The position numbers were made by a program, and so were the translations under genes. Below, piece by piece: positions 9,447 through 18,355 of a stretch of DNA of 64,000 nt (the stretch's first letter is position 1; the number at the start of each line of letters is the position of its first letter). The DNA is from Novimethylophilus kurashikiensis (GTDB lineage: Bacteria; Pseudomonadota; Gammaproteobacteria; Burkholderiales; Methylophilaceae): NCBI RefSeq assembly GCF_003112435.1, contig NZ_BDOQ01000002.1, forward strand, positions 434,001 to 498,000. Direction: 5' to 3'. The notes under the pieces were generated by a model. The model was given only the letters and a program-made list of their open reading frames with translations, had not been told where the DNA came from and ran no database searches.

Positions 9447-11624
9447 TCACTTGATAATGCCGGCCAGCTGCAGGTCGAAGCCTTCGGTACCGGCGCGGAT
9501 GATCTCGATGGGAATGTCCAGCGCCCATGCCGTGGCAACTGCAGCCAACAGGTTCTCGACCATGATGTCGCCAACACCGTCGCGCACCATGGGGATGGCG
9601 TTCAGGTTGACCAGCACGGTTTCATTCAGCCCGGCCGCCAGGATGATCTGCTCGTCGCGTACGAATACGGCGCGACCGCCTTCGGCCAAATGCTCGCCCA
9701 TGGAAGACAACTGCGTCAGCGCATAGAAAATCACGCCGCCGTCGCACAGCGGCGCCATTTCCACTACCAACGGGTCGGCGGCATTCAAAACGGCGTAACC
9801 GTCAGGCAGCACCACATCTACCTGGGTGCGGAGCACGTTGTAGACCTGCTCCTCGTTGTGCACGTAGAAATCGGCGAGACCTTCGGCGTTGAGGATATTC
9901 GTTACCACACCCACCTGGCACCGGTCGTACACCAGGCCGTCGGCCAGGATGGCACGCGGGCTGTTTTCGAACACGGCGGCTTGCGTAGTGCGATTGAGCA
10001 GTATCTTGCGGCCTGATTCCCAGGGCTTGCTGTAGCCTTTTTCAACTTGGCGCGTGCCGAAGAACAGGCCGTCGCTGCACGCCAAACCGGTTTGCTTGCC
10101 GGATAGGTTGAGCAGGCGTGCGACCAGTCTTGCAACCTTGGTTTTGCCTCGGCTGCCGGTAATGCCGACGATGGGAATGCGCCCGGATTCGTCTTCGGGG
10201 AACAGATGATCGACGATGGCTTGGCCCACCGGACGCGGTTCGCCTTCGGCCGGCTTGAGGTGCATGAGCAGGCCGGGGCCGGCGTTGACTTCGACGATGG
10301 CGCCGCCTTGTTCTTCCAAGGGGCGCGAAATGTCTTGCGCTACCAAATCGATGCCGGCGATATCCAGGCCAACAATGCGAGCCGCGAGGGCAGCCGCTTC
10401 GGCCACTTCCGGATGGACTTGGTCGGTGATATCGATGGAGACATTGCCGTTACGCTGGATCAACACTTCCTTGCCGGCGGGCGGGACGGATTCGGGGGTA
10501 AAGCCCTGACGCTTGAGTTCCAGTTTCACCACCGGCTCGCGGTCGACAATAATCAGGCTGAGCGGGTATTCCTCGGCTTCGCCCCGGCGCGGGTCGCTGT
10601 TGATCTGGCTTTCGATGAGTTCGAGGATGGTCGATTTGCCGTCGCCCACCACACCGGCGATTTCGCCGCGGGCAGCAGCGACCACGCGCTTGCCGACAAC
10701 CAGTAATCGATGCTCGTGGCCGGGAATGAAGCGCTCGACGATGACTTCGCTGCCTTCTTCGATGGCGACAGCATAGGCCGCCTCGACCTCTTCACGCGTA
10801 GTGAGATTGGTCGAAACGCCGCGGCCGTGATTGCCGTCGGTCGGCTTGACCACGACCGGCAGACCGATGTCTTCAGCCGCTTCCCAGGCTTCTTCAGCGC
10901 TTTCGACGATCTCGCCTTCGGGTACAGGTACACCGCAGGATTGCAGCAGGCTCTTGGTGAGGTTTTTGTCGCGGGAAATACTTTCGCCGATGGCGCTGGT
11001 CAAGTCAGACTCAGCCGTCCAGATGCGACGCTGATGGCTGCCGTAGCCGAGTTGAACCAGGTTGCCTTCATTCAGGCGGATATGGGGAATGCGGCGGTCA
11101 GTCGCTGCATCGACGATGCAACCGGTGCTGGGGCCGAGGCAGAGCGAATCCACCATGTCCTGCAGCTTGATCACCGTCGCCTTGACGTCGTAGGGACGGT
11201 CTTCTATCGCGGCCAAGATCAGCTCGCGTGCTTCCATCATGGCGAAGCGGCTGACTTCTTCATGGCGGGAGCGCACGACCACCTTATACACGCCGCGGGT
11301 CGAGGTTTCGCGTGCCTTGCCGAAACCGCTCTGCATGCCGGCGAGGTTTTGCAGTTCGATGGTCACGTGTTCCAGGATATGCCCGGCCCAGGTGCCTTCA
11401 CGCAAGCGCATCAGGAAACCGCCGCGCTCGCCCACACCGCAGCGATGCTCGACCAGACTGGGCAGCCATGCGGTCAGGCGATCATAAAAACCGGGGAGGG
11501 TGTTGGAAGGAAAATCCTCCAGCACGCCGATGTCGATCCAGGCTTCGAGCACGGGACGATAGGTCCACATGTTCGGCCCGCGAAGATAATTGATGCGGAG
11601 AAACTTGATGTCTTTCTTTTGCAT
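9447..11624 (-). CDS. Short cyanophycin synthetase paralogue (CphA2/CphA'-like)
   Basis: A 725-aa relative of CphA and first gene of the operon. N domain (INYLRGPNMWT) and ATP-grasp domain (VVVKPTDGNHGRGVSTN) are well kept. The Mur-ligase part is altered: the P-loop reads GSRGKTKV instead of GTNGKTTT, the ETARGGIL motif has become ENSPRAIL, and the protein stops where the Mur C-terminal domain should begin. Its size recalls cyanobacterial CphA2, which lacks one of the two ATP sites and polymerises beta-aspartyl-arginine dipeptides, and the second synthetase found in some betaproteobacteria. Whether it re-polymerises dipeptides or assists the full-length enzyme cannot be told from sequence. 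Confidence 0.9.
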   Translation of the reverse strand: MQKKDIKFLRINYLRGPNMWTYRPVLEAWIDIGVLEDFPSNTLPGFYDRLTAWLPSLVEHRCGVGERGGFLMRLREGTWAGHILEHVTIELQNLAGMQSGFGKARETSTRGVYKVVVRSRHEEVSRFAMMEARELILAAIEDRPYDVKATVIKLQDMVDSLCLGPSTGCIVDAATDRRIPHIRLNEGNLVQLGYGSHQRRIWTAESDLTSAIGESISRDKNLTKSLLQSCGVPVPEGEIVESAEEAWEAAEDIGLPVVVKPTDGNHGRGVSTNLTTREEVEAAYAVAIEEGSEVIVERFIPGHEHRLLVVGKRVVAAARGEIAGVVGDGKSTILELIESQINSDPRRGEAEEYPLSLIIVDREPVVKLELKRQGFTPESVPPAGKEVLIQRNGNVSIDITDQVHPEVAEAAALAARIVGLDIAGIDLVAQDISRPLEEQGGAIVEVNAGPGLLMHLKPAEGEPRPVGQAIVDHLFPEDESGRIPIVGITGSRGKTKVARLVARLLNLSGKQTGLACSDGLFFGTRQVEKGYSKPWESGRKILLNRTTQAAVFENSPRAILADGLVYDRCQVGVVTNILNAEGLADFYVHNEEQVYNVLRTQVDVVLPDGYAVLNAADPLVVEMAPLCDGGVIFYALTQLSSMGEHLAEGGRAVFVRDEQIILAAGLNETVLVNLNAIPMVRDGVGDIMVENLLAAVATAWALDIPIEIIRAGTEGFDLQLAGIIK

Positions 11625-11686
11625 TTGCGGCGATTGGCCTTAACAGTGCTTCAATAATTGCCTGCAATCTCGGAAAGCAGGCGGTT

Positions 11687-11704
11687 CTTGCACAACATTG
11701 CAAG
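11687..11704. promoter_or_regulatory. Palindrome in the divergent cyanophycin/ABC promoter region
   Basis: A perfect inverted repeat, CTTGCA-N6-TGCAAG, sits about 63 bases before the short cyanophycin synthetase and 190 bases before the divergent ABC transporter gene. The position suits an operator controlling one or both operons. No regulator is encoded beside it, so the role is inference. Confidence 0.35.
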
Positions 11705-11830
11705 CGGATAGTAATAGGGGAGGCTTACTCCAGCCTTACTCGCGAAATTCGTTCTGGTATGGAACGTTGCCGAGTTCGCGTGTTCCGGCTGAGATGTATG
11801 AGGTTCGGTCAAGAAGTGGGGACTCTCGGT

Positions 11831-11836
11831 TATACT
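11831..11836 (+). promoter_or_regulatory. Possible -10 box (TATACT) for the ABC transporter/DUF1854 operon
   Basis: TATACT matches the sigma-70 -10 consensus at five of six bases and would start transcription near 11843, upstream of both candidate start codons (11856, 11877). No convincing -35 box stands 16-18 bases upstream, so an activator may be needed or the match may be chance. Confidence 0.35.
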
Positions 11837-11876
11837 TGCGGCGTTTTCCGGCCCGATGCCGGCCCATGAATCGAGT

Positions 11877-14162
11877 ATGAATAACACCGCGCTATCCCCG
11901 ACGTCCAACAGTCCCAGCCTGCCAGACCCATTGAGCCGCGAGCTTGTGCCGCGCCTTGCCGGGAACGAGGCGATTTTATCATGGCTGGAACTCGACCTCG
12001 ACACTAGGCTGACGTTTTCGCAAGGCTGGATCGTCGTCACCAATCGCCGCCTTTTGGCGAAAACGCCGGAGACCGGCGAAACCTGGCAGGAATGGGGTTA
12101 TCGACCGGGTTTAATGCTCAAGCACACCGATCATGCGGGCGTGGGCACACTGGAACTGGTAGACGCCCAGCAACGCCTGGCCAATTGGCGCTACACGCTG
12201 GCGGTCAATGTGGCTGCGCTCAAGCTGGTCGATCATTTCGAGCAACACCTGGAAAGCCATGTCACCGGCGAACCGGTCAAACAGGCTAACGAGGCGATTT
12301 GCCCCAAATGCAAGGCACCATTGGAGCCGGATCAGGAAGAGTGCCCGATCTGCACGCAGGAAATCCATACGCCGCCCTCGACCTGGACCTTGTTCCGCCT
12401 CTGGCGCTTCGCCAAGCCTTACAAAAACCAGCTGCTGGCGGGATTCCTGCTGACCTTGGCCTCGACCGCGGCCACCCTGGTGCCGCCGTACCTCACCATG
12501 CCGCTCATGGACAAGGTGTTGATCCCCTACCAGAACGGCGCGCCGATCGATCCTAAAATAGTCGGCCTGCTGCTTTCCGGCTTGCTCGGTTCGGCGCTCC
12601 TGGCCTGGGGGTTGGGCTGGGCCAAGACTTATATCCTGGCGCTGGTGAGCGAACGTATCGGCGCCGATTTGCGTACGACGACCTACGAACACTTGCTGCG
12701 ACTCTCCCTGGAATATTTCGGCGGGCGCCGCACCGGCGACTTGATGGCGCGCATCGGCAGCGAGACGGATCGTATTTGCGTGTTCCTGTCGCTTCACCTG
12801 CTGGATTTCGCCACAGACGTGCTCATGATCGTCATGACGGCCGCGATCCTGTTTTCCATCAATCCCTGGCTGGCGCTGGTCACGCTGCTGCCGCTGCCGT
12901 TCATCGCCTGGATGATCCATGTGGTGCGAGACAAGCTGCGCACCGGGTTCGAAAAAATCGACCGCGTGTGGTCCGAAGTCACCAACGTGCTGGCCGATAC
13001 CATTCCCGGCATCCGCGTGGTGAAAGCCTTCGCACAGGAGCGGCGCGAGGCGGAGCGCTTCCGCAATGCCAATCGTCACAACCTGGCTGTCAACGACAAG
13101 CTCAACAAGATCTGGTCGCTGTTTTCCCCGACGGTCTCGCTGCTTACCGAGGCCGGGCTGCTAGTCGTCTGGGCATTCGGTATCTGGCTGGTTTCCAAGG
13201 ACCAGATCACGGTCGGCGTGCTGACGGCGTTCCTGGCTTATATCAGCCGCTTCTACGCTCGTCTCGACTCCATGAGCCGTATCGTCTCGGTCACGCAAAA
13301 GGCCGCGGCGGGTGCCAAGCGTATTTTCGATATCCTCGACCACGTTTCCAGCGTCCCCGAGCCGACGAATCCCGTGCATCTTGGCGCCGTGCAAGGCCGG
13401 ATCGAGGTCCGCGATGTGGGCTTCCGCTACGGCAACCGCGCCATTTTGCGCGGTGTTGATCTCGCCATTGCGCCGGGTGAAATGGTGGGACTGGTCGGTC
13501 ATAGCGGCTCCGGCAAGAGTACCCTGGTCAACCTGATCTGCCGCTTCTACGATGCGACCGAAGGTGCGGTGTTCATCGACGGCGTGGATATTCGCTCCCT
13601 TCCAGTGGCCGAATACCGAAGCAATATCGGCCTGGTATTGCAAGAACCTTTCCTGTTCTTCGGCACCATTGCCGAGAACATCGCCTACGGCAAGCCGGAC
13701 GCCACGCGCGAGGAAATCATCGCCGCGGCGCGCGCAGCCCATGCGCATGAGTTCATCTTGCGTCTGCCGCAAGGCTACGATTCGTTGGTAGGCGAGCGCG
13801 GGCAGAGCCTCTCCGGCGGCGAACGCCAGCGCATTTCCATCGCCCGAGCCTTGCTGATCGATCCGCGCATTCTCATCCTGGACGAAGCAACGTCCTCGGT
13901 CGATTCGACGACTGAAAAGGAAATCCAGAAAGCCCTCGACAATCTGGTGCAAGGTCGCACCACGATTGCTATCGCGCACCGACTCTCCACACTACGCAAG
14001 GCCGACCGTCTGGTCGTGCTGGATCGCGGACAAGTGGTCGAAGTCGGCAGCCACGACGAACTGATGGCGAAGGAAGGGGCGTATTACCAGTTGTATCAGG
14101 CCCAGGCCCGCAACGTGGATACCGACATTGATGACAGTGACGACGAGGAGGGTGACGCATGA
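11877..14162 (+). CDS. Cyanophycin-associated ABC exporter (fused membrane and ATPase domains)
   Basis: A half-size ABC exporter of about 761 aa. The first 130 residues form a soluble domain of unknown function. A zinc-ribbon-like motif follows (CPKC at about residue 143 and CPIC about 16 residues later). Then a six-helix exporter membrane domain and an ATPase with Walker A GHSGSGKST, signature LSGGERQR, Walker B ILILDEATS and the switch His (AIAHRLS). An in-frame ATG at 11856 is possible, but neither start has a strong ribosome-binding site. The gene overlaps the DUF1854 gene by four bases. This pair recurs beside cyanophycin genes and is annotated as cyanophycin-metabolism-associated in public protein families, as I recall. 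The transported substrate is unknown. Confidence 0.9.
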   Translation: MNNTALSPTSNSPSLPDPLSRELVPRLAGNEAILSWLELDLDTRLTFSQGWIVVTNRRLLAKTPETGETWQEWGYRPGLMLKHTDHAGVGTLELVDAQQRLANWRYTLAVNVAALKLVDHFEQHLESHVTGEPVKQANEAICPKCKAPLEPDQEECPICTQEIHTPPSTWTLFRLWRFAKPYKNQLLAGFLLTLASTAATLVPPYLTMPLMDKVLIPYQNGAPIDPKIVGLLLSGLLGSALLAWGLGWAKTYILALVSERIGADLRTTTYEHLLRLSLEYFGGRRTGDLMARIGSETDRICVFLSLHLLDFATDVLMIVMTAAILFSINPWLALVTLLPLPFIAWMIHVVRDKLRTGFEKIDRVWSEVTNVLADTIPGIRVVKAFAQERREAERFRNANRHNLAVNDKLNKIWSLFSPTVSLLTEAGLLVVWAFGIWLVSKDQITVGVLTAFLAYISRFYARLDSMSRIVSVTQKAAAGAKRIFDILDHVSSVPEPTNPVHLGAVQGRIEVRDVGFRYGNRAILRGVDLAIAPGEMVGLVGHSGSGKSTLVNLICRFYDATEGAVFIDGVDIRSLPVAEYRSNIGLVLQEPFLFFGTIAENIAYGKPDATREEIIAAARAAHAHEFILRLPQGYDSLVGERGQSLSGGERQRISIARALLIDPRILILDEATSSVDSTTEKEIQKALDNLVQGRTTIAIAHRLSTLRKADRLVVLDRGQVVEVGSHDELMAKEGAYYQLYQAQARNVDTDIDDSDDEEGDA

Positions 14163-14620
14163 GCTTTGAATTGACCCGCAACGCCTTCGGACGACTGGTT
14201 TTGACCGACGGAGAAGGCATCCGGCACGAGGGCGTGCTGCCGGTACGTGCCTTTCCCGTGACTGCACCGGAAGCAGGTATTGCCGTAGTGAATACGGAAG
14301 GGCATGAAGTAGCCTGGATCGACCGTCTAAAAGATTTGCCCGCCGAGATTGCCGCGTTACTCAAAGATGAACTCGCCAGTCGCGAATTCATGCCAGCCAT
14401 TCAACGCATCAAGGGTGTATCCAGCTTTGCCACGCCGAGCACCTGGGACGTGGTAACAGACCGCGGCGAGGCGTCGTTCGTGTTGAAAGGCGAAGAAGAT
14501 TTACGCCGTTTGGGCCAGACCACATTGATCGTGGCAGACAGCCACGGCATCCAGTACCTGATCCGCGACATTACGACGTTGGACAAGACCGGCCGCCGCA
14601 TCCTCGACCGGTTCCTGTAA
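14159..14620 (+). CDS. Cyanophycin-associated DUF1854 family protein
   Basis: A 153-aa soluble protein of the DUF1854 family. It starts inside the stop of the ABC exporter gene (ATGA overlap), so the two are translationally coupled and probably work together. Visible features are a first half with LTDGEGIRHEGVLPVRAFP, a middle segment VAWIDRLKDLPAE, and a C-terminal half rich in beta structure ending ILDRFL. No catalytic motif is evident. The family occurs mainly beside this exporter and cyanophycin synthetases; a part in export or handling of cyanophycin-derived peptides is inference. Confidence 0.85.
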   Translation: MSFELTRNAFGRLVLTDGEGIRHEGVLPVRAFPVTAPEAGIAVVNTEGHEVAWIDRLKDLPAEIAALLKDELASREFMPAIQRIKGVSSFATPSTWDVVTDRGEASFVLKGEEDLRRLGQTTLIVADSHGIQYLIRDITTLDKTGRRILDRFL

Positions 14621-14621
14621 G

Positions 14622-14645
14622 GGCTGTGCCCTGGACGGCACAGCC
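14622..14645. terminator. Hairpin between convergent genes
   Basis: A perfect 9-bp stem (14622-14630 with 14637-14645, GGCTGTGCC) and 6-base loop lies directly after the DUF1854 stop and just before the stop of the convergent lipoprotein gene. It lacks a T-run, so it may end or protect transcripts rather than be a classic intrinsic terminator. Confidence 0.5.
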
Positions 14646-14655
14646 GGTAGTCGCG

Positions 14656-15084
14656 TTATTTAAGCTGCGCCTTCACCTGCACATTGTGGATGTGCACGGC
14701 GTTCTTACCGACAGGGTAGTAAGAAAAATACAGCACCGAGACGTTGACGATTTTATCGCAGGGGACGCCCAATACCTGGTTGCTCTCCGTTAATGTGGCG
14801 CCCGGCTTTGTGGCATGCCGCGGCGCACCGATGATCTGGCCAGTCGCCACCCCCAATTTATTCATTGCGCCCAGCTGATAGCTGACGCCATCCCAGTCTA
14901 TTCCCATCTTGTTGGTGACTTTGACCGTCACAGGGCAATCCTTGGTTGCAGTGGGCTGTGTCTTGATGACCTGAATGGCGGCCAGCTGATCGGTCAATCG
15001 CTCGCTGGGGCCATTGCTTTTGGCCGTCTCTGCGGCACATCCGGCGAGCAAGGCCGCGAACGTCAGAATGGATATGGTTTTCAT
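14656..15084 (-). CDS. Hypothetical lipoprotein
   Basis: A 142-aa predicted lipoprotein. The chosen ATG gives a short signal peptide with lipobox LLAGC (Cys near residue 15); an in-frame ATG at 15126 would add 14 basic residues and bury the signal. The mature part looks like a small beta-sandwich: two Cys (KDCPVTVKV and GVPCDKIVNV) about 60 residues apart could form a disulphide. I cannot assign a family. It is divergent from the desaturase gene and convergent with the DUF1854 gene. Confidence 0.72.
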   Translation of the reverse strand: MKTISILTFAALLAGCAAETAKSNGPSERLTDQLAAIQVIKTQPTATKDCPVTVKVTNKMGIDWDGVSYQLGAMNKLGVATGQIIGAPRHATKPGATLTESNQVLGVPCDKIVNVSVLYFSYYPVGKNAVHIHNVQVKAQLK

Positions 15085-15208
15085 CGTAAATAGTTCCCGC
15101 AAAAGAAAATTTTTTCGTTTCCGCACCGGCGCGATACACCGCTGATATTATCGCAGATGGCGCTTTTCGACGGCGATTCCCGCGGTCCTGCAACACTCGG
15201 AGGTTCTT

Positions 15209-16417
15209 ATGTCCGGCTCATTCGATCTGCCTTTACTCGGTGTTCCCTGGTTCGATTTGCCCTGGTGGGGGTTTGCCTTGGCAGCCCTCGCCATGACGCA
15301 TGTCACCATCGCCTCCGTGACCATCTTCCTGCATCGCCACCAGTCGCACCGCGCCTTGACGCTGCATCCCGTCGTGAGTCATTTTTTCCGGTTCTGGCTA
15401 TGGCTGACCACTGGCATCGTGACAAAGGAATGGGTGGCAATCCACCGCAAGCACCACGTCACCTGCGAAACCGAAGAAGACCCGCACAGCCCGCAAATCC
15501 ACGGTATTAGCAACATTCTGCTGGAAGGCAGCGAATTCTATCGCAAGGAAGCCAGGAACAAGGAGACCTTGCAAGTTTACGGCAAAGGCACTCCGGACGA
15601 TTGGCTGGAACGCAACGTCTACGCCCGCCATCCCAGCCTGGGCATTGCACTGATGTTCGTACTCGATGTCATGCTGTTCGGGGCAATCGGCATCACAGTA
15701 TGGGCGGTGCAGATGATCTGGATTCCCTTTTTCGCAGCCGGCGTCATCAACGGTATCGGACATTTCTGGGGTTATCGCAATTTCGTCACGGAAGACGCGT
15801 CGCGCAACATCCTGCCCTGGGGCGTCCTGATCGGCGGCGAGGAACTGCACAACAATCATCACGCGTTCAGCGCCTCGGCCCGGCTCTCCAACAGGTGGTG
15901 GGAATTCGATATCGGCTGGGCTTATATCCGCACGCTGGCTGCATTTCGGCTCGCTAGGGTGCTGAAGGTAGCGCCGAGGATGCGTCGAGTACCGTTCAAG
16001 CCGCAATGCGATCTCGTCACGCTGCAGGCCCTGATCGTGCATCGCTACGAGGTCCAGGCGCGCTTTGCCCGCATCCTCAAACGCACGGCCATCCGGGAAT
16101 TCAAGCAACTGCGTAAGTCGCACCCATTGCCCGATTTCAAACAGGCCTGGGCCAACAGTACGGTCAAGCAATGGCTGCAAAAAGGAACGGGCAACCTGCC
16201 CGAGCCCCAACTTTCCATCTTGAGCCAGGCGCTGCATGCCAGCAGCATCTTGCGCACCATCGACTCGATGCGGCAGGAATTGGTCGAGTTCGGCGCCAAG
16301 TCCACGACCTCGCGAGAACAGTTGGTTCAGCAGTTGGAAGACTGGTGTCGCCGGGCCGAACAAAGCGGTATTCGCGCATTGCAGGAGTTTTCACAGCAAC
16401 TGCGCTGCTACGCCTAA
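15209..16417 (+). CDS. Membrane acyl desaturase (stearoyl-CoA/acyl-lipid delta-9 type)
   Basis: An integral-membrane di-iron fatty acid desaturase of 402 aa. All three histidine boxes are present: HRHQSH near residue 43, HRKHH near 80 and HNNHH near 215. Hydrophobic helices lie between them as in the delta-9 family. The start has a good ribosome-binding site (GGAGG, 9 bases upstream). After the desaturase core, at about residue 250, there is an extra C-terminal region of some 150 charged, helical residues ending in two Cys, which could regulate or tether the enzyme. It likely adjusts membrane fluidity. The next gene, mutL, starts 46 bases later. Confidence 0.9.
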   Translation: MSGSFDLPLLGVPWFDLPWWGFALAALAMTHVTIASVTIFLHRHQSHRALTLHPVVSHFFRFWLWLTTGIVTKEWVAIHRKHHVTCETEEDPHSPQIHGISNILLEGSEFYRKEARNKETLQVYGKGTPDDWLERNVYARHPSLGIALMFVLDVMLFGAIGITVWAVQMIWIPFFAAGVINGIGHFWGYRNFVTEDASRNILPWGVLIGGEELHNNHHAFSASARLSNRWWEFDIGWAYIRTLAAFRLARVLKVAPRMRRVPFKPQCDLVTLQALIVHRYEVQARFARILKRTAIREFKQLRKSHPLPDFKQAWANSTVKQWLQKGTGNLPEPQLSILSQALHASSILRTIDSMRQELVEFGAKSTTSREQLVQQLEDWCRRAEQSGIRALQEFSQQLRCYA

Positions 16418-16450
16418 ATATCTGTCTTAATTGATTCCCGGCATGGCAGG

Positions 16451-16456
16451 TATAAT
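16451..16456 (+). promoter_or_regulatory. Perfect TATAAT box immediately upstream of mutL
   Basis: TATAAT ends 7 bases before the mutL ATG at 16464, so a transcript from it would begin at or one base before the start codon. The best -35 candidate (TTGATT, 16431-16436) is only 14 bases away, short of the usual 16-18. It may be chance or a leaderless promoter. Confidence 0.3.
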
Positions 16457-16463
16457 CGTCGCC

Positions 16464-18284
16464 ATGCCCATCCAACTTCTCCCCGACGTTCTCATCAGCC
16501 AAATCGCCGCCGGCGAAGTGGTGGAACGTCCCGCCTCAGCGCTTAAGGAATTCCTCGAAAACAGCCTCGACGCTCAATCGACCGATATTGCAGTGAGCCT
16601 GCAGCAAGGCGGCATCAAGTCGCTGCGCGTGGCGGATGACGGTATCGGCATTCCCAAGGAAGAACTGGCCCTAGCGCTGGCACGCCATGCCACCAGCAAG
16701 ATCGCCAGTCTGGAAGACCTGGAGAATGTCGCGAGCCTCGGCTTTCGCGGTGAAGCCTTAGCCAGCGTGGCTTCGGTATCGCGTCTGTCCCTGACCAGCC
16801 GTGCACGGGGAGAACGCCACGCGTGGCGTATCGACGCCGACGGAGGTCAGTATTCGGCCTTGCAACCGGCGGCGCTGGAAGGCGGTTCTATCGTCGAGAT
16901 GCAGGATTTATATTTCAATACCCCGGCGCGGCGTAAATTCCTGAAAACGGAAGCGACGGAGTTCGGCCACTGCGAAGAAGCTTTCAAACGCGTTGCGCTG
17001 TCGCGGCCCGATGTCGGATTTCAGTTGACCCATAACGGCAGCGCTAAATGGCGATTGCCGTCTTCCGAGGCTTCCAAGCGTATCGGCGCTGTGCTGGGCA
17101 CCGAATTCGCCGCAGCCGCATTGCCGCTGGACGAGCAGGGCGGCGCGCTGCGCTTGTGGGGCATGGCGGCCAAACCGACGTTTTCGCGCATGGGGCGCGA
17201 CGCCCAGTATGTGTACGTCAACGGCCGTTTTGTCCGAGACAAGTTGATCGCCCACGCTATTCGCCAGGCTTACCAGGATGTGCTGCATCACGAGCGTCAT
17301 CCGGCCTTTGTCTTGTTCCTTGAGATCGATCCGGCACTGGTCGATGCAAACGTACATCCGACCAAGACCGAGGTACGTTTCCGCGACGGCCAAGCCGTGC
17401 ACCGATTCATTTTCCACTCGTTGCATAAGGCGCTTGCCACGACTGCCGGCACGGCGACCACGGCTGCACCGTTGATCGTTGCCGAGACTGCATCCGCACC
17501 ACCGACCCCGGCCTTCCAGGCCCAGCCTTATCCGACCTACCAGCCGCAAATTCCGCTGCGCGCCGGTGAGGGGCAGAATTTTTACGAGACGCTATTCGGG
17601 CGCAGCACGCCCTTGCCGACAGGGACATCAGAAGGTGCAACTTTCGCGGATATTGCAGTAGCCCAGGCAGTTCAATCGATTTCACAGGAATTGCCGCAGG
17701 ATTTCCCACTCGGCTTTGCTATTGCCCAACTTCATGGCGTCTACGTCCTGGCCCAAAACAAACAGGGGCTGATCGTCGTGGACATGCACGCCGCTCATGA
17801 ACGCATCATGTACGAAAAGCTCAAGACAGCGCTGGATGCCGAGGCCATTGCTACCCAGCCGCTGCTCTTGCCATTGAGTTTTCATGCGGATCGTCTGGAA
17901 GTCGCCACTGCGGAAGAGCAGGGCGAAGTGCTGGCCGATTTGGGATTCGAAATCGCCGTGCTCTCGCCCACGACCTTGGCCGTGCGTTCGATCCCCGCCA
18001 TCCTGGCCGATTCTGACGCTGTGGCGCTGGCGCGGGATGTGTTGCGAGATGTCCGTGAATACGGCGGCAGTCGAGTGTTGACCGAACGCCGTAACGAACT
18101 CCTCGCCACTATGGCTTGCCACTCCGCCGTACGTGCCAACCGCTCGCTGACGATCACCGAGATGAACGCCTTGCTGCGCGATATGGAGGCGACGGAACGA
18201 TCGGAGCAATGCAATCACGGGCGCCCCACCTGGTTTCATCTGTCGATGGCAGACCTCGACAAAATGTTCATGCGTGGGCAATAA
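16464..18284 (+). CDS. mutL: DNA mismatch repair protein MutL
   Basis: MutL (606 aa) couples MutS mismatch recognition to strand removal. The GHKL ATPase motifs are intact: ENSLDAQ, DDGIGIP and GFRGEALASV within the first 105 residues, then the transducer domain (NGRFVRDK, VHPTKTEVRF). A Pro/Ala/Thr-rich linker (about 320-410) leads to the C-terminal dimerisation domain. That domain carries a variant of the endonuclease motif, DMHAAHERIMYE, plus ACHSAVRA and CNHGRPTW. The Q-to-M change in DQHA is notable, but the metal-binding D, H and E residues remain, so the protein probably nicks DNA itself, as in bacteria lacking MutH. The ATG at 16464 is chosen because homologues begin at IQLLPD. Confidence 0.95.
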   Translation: MPIQLLPDVLISQIAAGEVVERPASALKEFLENSLDAQSTDIAVSLQQGGIKSLRVADDGIGIPKEELALALARHATSKIASLEDLENVASLGFRGEALASVASVSRLSLTSRARGERHAWRIDADGGQYSALQPAALEGGSIVEMQDLYFNTPARRKFLKTEATEFGHCEEAFKRVALSRPDVGFQLTHNGSAKWRLPSSEASKRIGAVLGTEFAAAALPLDEQGGALRLWGMAAKPTFSRMGRDAQYVYVNGRFVRDKLIAHAIRQAYQDVLHHERHPAFVLFLEIDPALVDANVHPTKTEVRFRDGQAVHRFIFHSLHKALATTAGTATTAAPLIVAETASAPPTPAFQAQPYPTYQPQIPLRAGEGQNFYETLFGRSTPLPTGTSEGATFADIAVAQAVQSISQELPQDFPLGFAIAQLHGVYVLAQNKQGLIVVDMHAAHERIMYEKLKTALDAEAIATQPLLLPLSFHADRLEVATAEEQGEVLADLGFEIAVLSPTTLAVRSIPAILADSDAVALARDVLRDVREYGGSRVLTERRNELLATMACHSAVRANRSLTITEMNALLRDMEATERSEQCNHGRPTWFHLSMADLDKMFMRGQ

Positions 18285-18355
18285 GCCAGCTTTGCCGGCC
18301 GTGTCGGCTAAGCGTCATATCAACTGACAATCAATCGTGACCGCATCATAAGCGC

